Part shown: piece after piece, positions 10,799 to 18,404 of the stretch
Layout: each line of letters begins with the position of its first letter
Position numbering within the stretch: the stretch's first letter is position 1
Origin: Perkinsus olseni
Lineage: Eukaryota; Perkinsozoa; Perkinsida; Perkinsidae
Direction of reading: 5' to 3'
NCBI GenBank assembly: GCA_013115135.1
Contig: JABANP010000078.1
Location: 1-64,000 of the forward strand
Length of the DNA stretch: 64,000 nucleotides
The notes under the pieces: model-generated
The model's input: only the letters and a program-made list of their open reading frames with translations
Told to the model about the DNA's origin: nothing
Databases searched by the model: none
Position numbers and translations under genes: made by a program

Positions 10799-11344
10799 CG
10801 AAATGTTGTTCTTCTTTGTTTCGGTTGTTTCCAGGCCCAAAGGCCGGATAAAAGACTCAAGCTGAGATGACGATACACGTGAGAGTACTATCGCTAGGAG
10901 GTAGATAGTCGGGCAAGTGCCCCACAATGAGTACGAAGAATGCCCCTGCAGAAAACAACAACACAAGTGCTTTACAATCACGGAGATACGGCAGACATGA
11001 ACACATGAGAAGCTAGAAGCCTGAGCGGTCTAAGAGACCACATTCGGAAAGTTCGAAGCGCCTCTCGTAGGAGGTCGATCCGCTCGTCCTCCGCCATATC
11101 CCAACATCAGTACGGATCTTGCTGTTACCAGCGGTAACTGACCACTCTCACCCGTGCACGAGCATCGTCACGCAAAGCACGTCGTGTAATCTACTCACGG
11201 AGGATTCTTCAGACTGATGATGCGGTAGACACAAAGGATGCCATGACTGAGGCCCGTTCACATTGATATTCTCAATCCACATCCCACCGTCGCAGATTTG
11301 AGAAATCGATCATGTGGGCGCGCGCGAATGCGCGACGCGCAACC
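10799..11344. other. Intergenic, no gene seen
   Basis: Upstream of the 2H-like gene. No exon-like frame. A purine/pyrimidine-alternating GC-rich patch (gcgcgcgcgaatgcgcgac) begins at about 11319, shortly before the mobile element. Confidence 0.4.
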
Positions 11345-11888
11345 GCGGGTGATACAGGTTGCGTTGCCCCGGACTCCCATGTGGGAGTGATACTCATTCG
11401 GAGTATGCGAAGCTAGACCGACTATACCGAACTCGACGATCACCCAACGGGTGGTGACTGAGTGCCACTCAGACTGAGTGACTCAGTGAGTGGCGGTAAA
11501 AATTCCCTCCTCCCCACTTTCCATCTATCTATGCCCCCTTCTCGCCTCTGCGACGTCGATTCGCCGCTACGATTACTACCATGACTGTGGTACTGTCCGG
11601 CCCGGACAGTCCGGGTTGTGCCTTGGCTACATTGCTGCCCGACGATATTGGCTGATACTCATAGTCGATTATACTGTAGTTGTGGATTAGTCGCTATATT
11701 CCCTCGTTACCCTCGCCACTTTTAACCTTCTGCTTTAGCGTTTTGATCATGTTTCACTGTGTTTACTGCATATTTTTGGGGTTGAGGGATGATGCTGCCA
11801 CTGGTTACTGCCCGTGAGTGCATTGGTCGTAGTAGGGGCGATACGCCAATAGGAGTGTAATGCCCGGGTAATAGGCGTTGCGTTGCGT

Positions 11889-12100
11889 TGCCAACCCGGA
11901 TTTCGCCACAATGACACCTAATTAGGTGACCTAACGGATTTCAAGACTCTTGGACATGTTTGTTAGGCAATAGAAGGGCTGGGACAGATTCGAACAATTT
12001 GGCGAAATACCAGGCATAGCGACAAACTTCACCACACAGTTGTTGCGACATACGGGTTTTGCCAAGGATGGTCAAGTCTGGGCTACGCAGGGTTTTGCCA
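11889..12100 (+). repeat. Left terminal inverted repeat
   Basis: Shares long near-identical blocks with the reverse complement of 13774-13971, including ccaacccggatttcgcca, taacggatttcaagactc, ggcgaaataccaggcatag and ggtcaagtctgggctacg. The homology stops at the inner edge, where the left continues agttccttg and the right diverges. Confidence 0.85.
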
Positions 12101-12300
12101 AGTTCCTTGTTGGCGTAAGACGGTACTGAACCCTGTTTCGCCAATCGCTACACCGTACAGGTAACGCCAATTTCAGGTCGAATTTCAAAGCTATATCCCT
12201 GGCTCCGAGACACATCCAACTTTGCGGCATTGAAAGACGGCACCGCGCGAACGCCTATTGCTGAGCCGACGCCGTGGAATGAACGCCATAGCCAACGTAG

Positions 12301-13473
12301 CTACCAGCTTCTCTGGGGTACAAAAACCCCCTCCTTCACAATAGTGTGACGGACCTGTGAGTCCCATATAAGTCCTTCCGGGTCCTGCTCAGCTGGATCT
12401 CGAACCGTCTTCAAAGAAGTACCGTCCACGGAAGAACTTTTGAGATCCAGAGCGACCTCTCTAACCGCAGCACTCCCATCTTGGAACCTCATCATCAACG
12501 CGTACAGCATAATGCAACTACCCCAGTCATTGAGCTGAGGCAAGACAAATGACAACCACGCTTCAAGGAAATTTCCTCGGTTTTCGGGATTTGTAGTAAC
12601 TTTGTACGCTCAATAAGTCTCCCTGTTCATTCCGTAACGGTACGGCTTGCAGTGCAAGCCTTGCACGTGGGGGAACAAACCTCCAGGAACACCGTGGACT
12701 CCACGGCGTGGAGTAATGATCATTCTTCAGAGAGATCCATGATATATCCTGTGGTGTCTCAGAAAGATTACAGTACATGATAGAATATACATAATCTGGC
12801 AGATCTTGTATCTTCGCGAACCCCTTAGCAACCGCCAGGCAGACCGAGTAGTCGGTAATTCGGTTGCGAGCATGCGGAAACAAGCGCCACATATACTCAT
12901 AATCATAAGACTCCCATTTCATCCCAAGAAGAAAGGCCCTCAGAAGATCGGCAAAGCGATGATCTTGAGGAAGTTCAACGTGATGTGTCAAGTTGACACA
13001 TCACGTGGTTGATATACCAGTTGACACCGTCAACACGAACAAGCGGCATTTCAACCCATCAACCAGTTTGGCGGTATCCATCTGGTTCAGCCGCAACAGA
13101 AAATCCCCAAAAATTTGCAACGATGGGCGACCGCTCACACCCGCAGAACCGTTGAACTCAGGCCATAAGGAGAACACAAGCATATCCGCTGGGCCGTGTA
13201 CGAGTCGTACAATGTACGACGTACATGGCCAGTCGGTGGATAGTCGTACAGCACGACTATTCACCAATCCGGAGAGTACTGCGAGATACTGCGGAGGGTC
13301 TCACGGCCTCTCTTAATGCTGTCGTATAAAAGATGAAACTGGTTCACAACCCGTTGAACCAGTTCGAAAAATATCTGGAGCACCCGAGGCCCACCGTCTG
13401 GTGAGTTGCGCCATGTGCTGATGCTGTTGACAAAGCCGACAACTTCATCATCAGAAGGATTGGACTGTTCCAT
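12301..13473 (-). pseudogene. Unrecognised gene inside the inverted-repeat element, palindrome-rich
   Basis: Minus-strand frames follow one another: MEQSNPSDDEVVGFVNSI (from 13473), then NSRAVRLSTDWPCTSYIVRL (about 13261-13202) and LQIFGDFLLRLNQMDTAKLV (about 13120-13060), a stop at about 13001, then THHVELPQDHRFADLLRAFL from 12988 in the same frame, and finally LPQLNDWGSCIMLYALMMRF in another frame from about 12540 to 12301. The composition (amphipathic, Leu/Arg/Tyr-rich, few low-complexity runs) looks like real protein. No DDE transposase, RNase H fold motif, helicase or recombinase signature is visible, so the product cannot be named. At least ten short perfect palindromes lie within it, and the longest coincides with the internal stop near 13001. 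By position it is likely the element's own gene, decayed or interrupted. Confidence 0.5.
12978..13006. repeat. Perfect palindrome, 14-bp arms, 1-nt centre
   Basis: Arms ACGTGATGTGTCAA (12978-12991) and TTGACACATCACGT (12993-13006) are exact reverse complements around a single G at 12992. It sits where the minus-strand frame of the internal gene meets a stop and restarts (MTHHVELPQD). It would form a very stable hairpin in DNA or RNA. Confidence 0.95.
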
Positions 13474-13644
13474 TACTGAAAATTATCAACTTCTGAGTGT
13501 TAGGATAAAGTGATGGCCACTGCCCGACGAAAATCATAGTGCTTAGTAAGCACTGCTTACTACAGAGGAACCTACCATGTTCATGATGATTGCCATTCCT
13601 GATGATTCAAAATTTCAGAGTTTCAAAATGGATTAATAAAACAC

Positions 13645-13720
13645 CTACCAAGATTCGAACGTACGGCCTTTCGTTGTGAAGCGTCACACTCCAACAGCTT
13701 CGCCAACCGTCTTTACACGA
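13645..13720 (-). other. tRNA-like relic
   Basis: The minus strand has an A-box-like TGGCGAAGCTGTTGG and a B-box-like GTTCGAATC at tRNA spacing. The acceptor ends (AAGACGG versus GTAGGTG) and T-stem do not pair, so it is not a functional tRNA. It may be a decayed tRNA or a pol III promoter of a SINE-like sequence inside the inverted-repeat element. Confidence 0.35.
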
Positions 13721-13773
13721 GCAGGAGTGTCATCATCGTAATTGATCGACGATATCCTCGTCTCACAGGATTT

Positions 13774-13971
13774 AGCAAAACCCTGCGTAGCCCAGACTTG
13801 ACCATCTTTGGCAAAACCCGTATGTCGCAACAACTATGTGGCGGAATTTGTCGCTATGCCTGGTATTTCGCCAGATTGTTCGAATCTGTCCCTGCCCTTA
13901 TATTGCCTAACAAACATGTCCAAGAGTCTTGAAATCCGTTACGTGTTATTTTGGCGAAACCCGGGTTGGCG
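13774..13971 (-). repeat. Right terminal inverted repeat
   Basis: Reverse complement of the left arm, with scattered substitutions (for example tgcccttatattg against caatagaagggc) and lacking the short extra piece of the left arm. It ends in ccgggttggcg, directly before the 14-nt outer inverted word at 13975-13988. Confidence 0.85.
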
Positions 13972-14247
13972 AAACCTGTATCACCCGCAATTGCCGGAGC
14001 GCAATGCAATTGCTCAGTTCAGGGGCCCGGGTGTCCCCTTCCAGCTAGGGTGGATGTCCCGCTATAATATACTATAGGAATGCGTTCTCAACGGCATACC
14101 TACCCGTCAGGCAAGGGTAGACTATTGACAGCTCTAGACGCAGTCGACGGTAGCCACAGGGAAGTAGGACACCACACCACGTACATTACTTCCAACACAA
14201 CACCATCACTGTGCCGAGATACGAATCACACATGGAGCCATGGGGTC

Positions 14248-16072
14248 TCACGAGACCTCCTCTCCGTCATCTTCATAACCGATTTCCATGACACGGACAA
14301 CACCGTCACCACCACCCAGGGCCACCAACTCCGGCTCAGCGGAGTCTCCCAGAGGAGAAGTCAACTGTAAAGCAGCCCTTATCCACACCTGATAGACCCT
14401 TCAGTCGGACGCGGGTGGCTCGAGCTAACCTGTCACTGTCCCGATAGTTGTCCAGGCATCAGGGTGTCCTACTGGACCTTTGCTGTGCATCACCTTGGCC
14501 TCATTGGCGCCGCTACCACCAGCACAGATAAGTTCTCCAGATCGAGGGCCTTTGTTGAACTGTGCTGCGTAGAGCATGCATGGCTGGGTGACGGAGGCCT
14601 GAGGACTCGCTGGCTGCCTCAGTGTCACCACCCCACGACAGTCCTGAGGAGATTATTGCCCACCCCGGTCCTCCACGGTATGTCCTCGATAAGCGTTCCC
14701 TCCGCATAATCCCAAATTTGGAGTTGCCTGTCGATCCTCCAACTACCCGTTAGGATACGTCTACCATCATTGCTGATGTCCACGCTGTCACCACAGATAT
14801 GTGGACCTAAGGGGTATTCCCAAAGTGTCTTTAAGGAGACGCGAGAGTCGAACAAAAAATACATGAAAACGCACCGGAGGGCGAATCGAACGCCTGCGTC
14901 TCCCGACGCCCCAGGATTTGAAGTCCTGACCGAGCACCAGCCCGGGTCACCAGTGCACCACGAATAAACTCCAAACAATTTTCGCGACCCTGACTCACCG
15001 AATATTGAGCGAACACTATACCCCTTCCTGACGTCCCAAAACTGTACAGTGTTGTCCCAGCCGCCTGTAATTATCACATTCGGGTCCTTCGGATGATATC
15101 TGGCCAGCAAACAGCAAAAACGCACCATCATCATCAGCCATCCGACTAGCTCGTCACTTGAGACTGAAAACTCTGTTGGAATGGCCCGGAGTGTGTAGGC
15201 TATCTCCACCTTTCAGAGTCGTGATCAACGCCTTGGTGTTCTCATCGTAGACAGACACGCCCCTGACACAGAGATCAAATCAACAACACGCTAAGCGGTG
15301 TCCACAACCTCTCCCTCCCCGCTGTGGCGAACTGGCTTCCATCGGTCGAGTAGTCCACGCAGAAAAGTTGATTCCCCTCTTCAGTAACCTCGTGCATGCA
15401 CGTGCCAGTCGTAACATGCCAGTGAGAAACCTGTAAGATTCCCCTCCACAGCAAGACGCAGCAGAAGTCGACAACCCCCTACCACTCCTTCAGCATTCAC
15501 ACTGACCAAAACGTTCTTAGTTTTCGCTGAGCTGCCTCCAGGACGCCAACGGACTTGCGTTATCGGTTGAACGATGTCACCTGTGAAACGCGTCGCTCCA
15601 CAGCCGCCGCAGAGCATTCGCCCAATCATACCGGTATGCCGCGAGTGCAGCGTATAGACTTCCTTCCCATCCCGACAGTTGTAGATCTTAATGAGTCCGT
15701 TACTAGTAGAAGCGGCCATGAGAGTATCATCAGGCGAGAACCGGACACAGAAGACCTGACATTACTCCCAAGATCAACCCTCAACACTCCTTGTCACCCA
15801 CCTCCGCCGGTTGTATATAGTCCTCAACAGCTTTCCTTCGACGTTCAGTCTTGATGCCAGGGGTGAGCACCTGAACCACTACCGGCAGACCCGATGCCAG
15901 AGCTACAGAGCTACGAATTTCGGAGTGAACAGACGGTTGGTAGTATCGCTCGACTCAAGGGCGGCGCCGGTGGGCAAAGCATCGCCTGATGTGATAGCGT
16001 CCACGTTGCCACAACCCCCGTAGTGGACCTACCCTTACTGGCCAGATGCTGCTTTCCAGTGGCCGAAGTCAT
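14248..16072 (-). CDS. WD40-repeat protein, about ten exons
   Basis: Minus-strand gene starting MTSATGKQHLASKG at 16072 and ending VVRVMEIGYEDDGEEVS, stop at 14248-14250. Small GT-AG introns join FTPKF to VLTPGIKTERRR, HSRHT(G) to GDIVQPITQVRWRP (51 nt), VNAEGV to VSHWHVTTGTC (52 nt), NRVFSL(K) to KYHPKDPNVIITGGWD (58 nt), and VRSIFG to GPHICGDSVDIS across a 192-nt intron (14807-14998). WD40 hallmarks are VRFSPDDTLMAAST, IITGGWDNTVQFWDVRKG, RRILTGSWRIDRQLQIWD and LICAGGSGANEAKV. The GPHICGD loop after the WD blade is, to my recollection, conserved in an uncharacterised WD family of protists and animals. It is likely a cytoplasmic or ciliary beta-propeller scaffold. The 192-nt intron contains a tRNA-Sec gene in the same orientation. 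One exon junction, after QFATAG, could not be fixed. Confidence 0.85.
14870..14956 (-). tRNA. tRNA-Sec (anticodon UCA), copy 1, intronic
   Basis: An 87-nt minus-strand tRNA. The acceptor GCACTGGTG is set against CTCCGGTGC (one wobble, one mismatch: a 9-bp stem as in eukaryotic tRNA-Sec). The anticodon stem CAGGA/TCCTG holds the loop CTTCAAA, giving anticodon TCA. A long variable arm has the stem GCGTC/GACGC, the T-loop is TTCGATT on a 4-bp stem, and the discriminator is G. A TTTT pol III terminator follows directly. It lies entirely within the 192-nt intron of the WD40 gene, on the same strand. Confidence 0.95.
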
Positions 16073-16186
16073 AACAATAATCGCTACCGGCCGCACCATC
16101 CACTTAGGCGAATTGACAACAAGACACCGGGTAGCAAGAATGAAAGTCCACAGTTATCCTGATGACCTTGAGACCTCTGAAAAGTG

Positions 16187-16441
16187 CTATGAATAAAATA
16201 TTTCCCCGGCGCTCTTCATCCGCGATATCCGATTCTGACGCCCCCTGGACTCCATCTTGGCGTCTCGTAAGGTCTTCCTCAATTGCTCTACCTGCGACTT
16301 AGTTGAGGCGGCCTCATGGCACACGTACCTGACCATGAGAGACCCGGCAAAATGGAAATCATGAAGCTTCTTAAACGTGTCAAAAACGCCAAGCCATGGC
16401 TTTGACCATGGTTTTACGGTTCGGAAAATCGTCGCAGCCAA
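16187..16441 (-). CDS. Short hypothetical open frame, possible last exon
   Basis: Open minus-strand frame of 84 codons containing KPWSKPWLGVFDTFKKLHDF and a basic, coiled-coil-prone end (SQVEQLRKTLRDAKMESRG). The first ATG in frame is downstream of the start of the open frame. The palindromes ACCATGGT and AAGCCATGGCTT lie within it. No family is recognised and no upstream exon could be fixed; it may be a remnant. Confidence 0.3.
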   Translation of the reverse strand: MAATIFRTVKPWSKPWLGVFDTFKKLHDFHFAGSLMVRYVCHEAASTKSQVEQLRKTLRDAKMESRGRQNRISRMKSAGEIFYS

Positions 16442-16808
16442 GTCAGGTATTAAAATGTGATAATAAGGTCAATATGTGGTGAAGCACTCCATCTATTCAT
16501 GATTCAAAGCCTACTAGCATATATTATACACTCAAGTAGGTCTGTTCCATTCGAGTGTCTTGATCTCTCTCAAGAGTTTCCCAAGCACATTCGCAAAGTA
16601 ACCTCAGACACTCGTTTGGACAGGCCAGTCCACGGCCAGTAGTTGATGTAGCGTTGCACAGAATGGTCCCTCGCCCCCTTACAGTGCCGCACACCGAAGG
16701 GCCTGAACGTTCTTGCACTCGCTAACACATCGCCAGGCGTTGAGAGCGGGCCAATACTTCTCATTAAACCACGAGGCCACAACCTGACCAGAATTGCTGT
16801 AACGGAGC

Positions 16809-18095
16809 CAGGCGGCAGACACTCACCTCAGAAAGACCGTGGGCAGCCAGCATGTCGGCGATTGCCGGGGTCCGCTGATCTCCGTATGATTCATCAGACA
16901 GCACCTACCACCAAAGATGCTGCTCGACGAAGGAGTATCCGAGCTTACCCCTTGTAGTTCCCGCGATAACCACGACGCCTGCAGTCGATCGACCAATGAT
17001 ACGATCTCCACAGCATCAGTGAAGGCCAGCTGGCGGTAAGGAGGGTACCTAGTATGGCGAGGTGATAGCCTACTGAGTGCTGCTGCGGGCACTCACACAC
17101 GCTTCAGTAGCGTCAGCCAGGCTCGGGGTGAATCAGTCGGGAAGTGGGCCTAGGAGAGCAGCATACCACGACAATATAACAGGAGGACTCACAACCCCTT
17201 CGACGGACTCCTTCATGCGGCAATCCTTCATGTTCTCGAAGTAGGAGAAGGAACTACAGAGGACTTCCCAGTGGGTGTGCAGGGTAGTGGGCTTGTTACC
17301 TACACCAGGGGTGAACAGCCCTGACGATGGCACTGCCCTACCCACCCCCTCCGATAACAAGCATGACGTTGACGGAGGCCCTGTGGCCGAAGAAGATGCT
17401 CTTACCAGCTAGTAGGTCATTAGAGTAGTCCTGAGTGGTGAGCAGCTGCGAAAGACACTGAATGACGACAACAACCGACCCGCCATGACTCGACGTCCGA
17501 GGCCTCCTCTGGGACACCCTGACGAGAGCCGGCGGATCCTTCTGACTGCCGAGCGTCTCCCGATAGCAGAAATAACATCAGGGAACATCGATGCCACCAG
17601 CTGCCTGATGATACCAAGTTAAACGACAGTCTAGTATCGGTCCACGTACTCTCCTGGAGGGTGAGGGCTGTGTCCAGTGGCCGCTGTGAGGTAGTAGCCA
17701 CTACCACCACTGGTGACCAGACCCGAGGTACTGCTGCTTCGTCGCGATGGTATGTAGGGTGAGGTAGGTGACGTGACTACTGCTAGGGGTCGGGTCCTAA
17801 GAGGGGGTTCGAAGGCCCATGCAGGCTACAGGGTGACCACCTCCTCCTCCTCGGTGGGAACATCGCTGCTATCAGGCTCGTGGTAGCCTTCTTCATCTTC
17901 TCTGGCTTCCATCTGGTTTTCCTCACCCGACGAGAATTGTACGACCTGCCAGCAGCACGACCTCTAAGATACCGATACTGGTAGGATCTTCACCTGATGA
18001 TACTCGATAGTGCTGTCCTCTACAGGTGAGGTGGGAAGGGGAGCAGGAGGACCGGCAGGAGGAGGCCAGTTGCTACTGGACGACGACGACGCCAT
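16809..18095 (-). CDS. Unrecognised multi-exon gene with acidic N-terminus
   Basis: The start MASSSSSSNWPPPAGPPAPL at 18095 is followed by STIEYHQ, a GT-AG intron to VVQFSSGEENQMEARED and GYHEPDSSDVPTEEEEVV, then less certain exons with QLVASMFPDVISAIGRR, SQLLTTQDYSNDLLA, NKPTTLHTHWEVLCSSFSYF joined to ENMKDCRMKESVEGV, LAFTDAVEIVSLVDRL, and IADMLAAHGLSE before a GTGAGT donor near 16827. The Ser/Pro-rich, then acidic N-terminus suggests a disordered leader before a helical body. I do not recognise the family. The 3' end is unresolved and may continue below 16809. Confidence 0.45.
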
Positions 18096-18404
18096 AGGAG
18101 ATTTCGGCTGTAAGGCCCGTCTTTTCAACCTGCGCCGTCGCGGATGGCTGCATCGCTCCGCCGAGTGATCAACTTTTTTCACTTCAACGCCCTCCTTCAA
18201 AAGAGTAATTCTACCTTCGTTGTAACGAACTATCGCAGCCGCATGAACGATGATCCTTGCTGAGTGGCTGGCGCTGGCTTCCCGTAGTTAGTGGTACTCC
18301 CTAGCTGGGGACAGTAGCAGCAGCAGTGACGCCGCTCCGGGAGGAAGACATCGTGTAATGGTGATACTTCCGATAGCAACAGCAGCCACTTTAAAACTTT
18401 ACCA

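Larger units (their letters stand above)
11345..13988. mobile_element. Element with long terminal inverted repeats and one degraded internal gene
   Basis: The sequence at 11889-12100 recurs inverted at 13774-13971 with about 90% identity; the left copy carries an extra piece of about 13 nt near 11926-11938. Both arms contain several copies of a motif close to GGTTTYGCCAA (for example near 12054, 12090 and 12132 on the left; 13807, 13863, 13949 and 13964 on the right), which resembles sub-terminal binding sites of DNA transposons. A 14-nt word, GCGGGTGATACAGG at 11345-11358, recurs inverted at 13975-13988 just outside the right arm, so the outer left end may be at 11345 with about 500 nt of extra sequence in the left arm. 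The interior has one minus-strand gene. No target-site duplication could be identified. It is probably a DNA transposon; superfamily unknown. Confidence 0.7.

Noticed and set aside
11212..11252. C/D-box snoRNA-like pair (tgatgat ... ctga)
   Set aside because: Spacing of about 30 nt and no terminal stem; such short words occur by chance.
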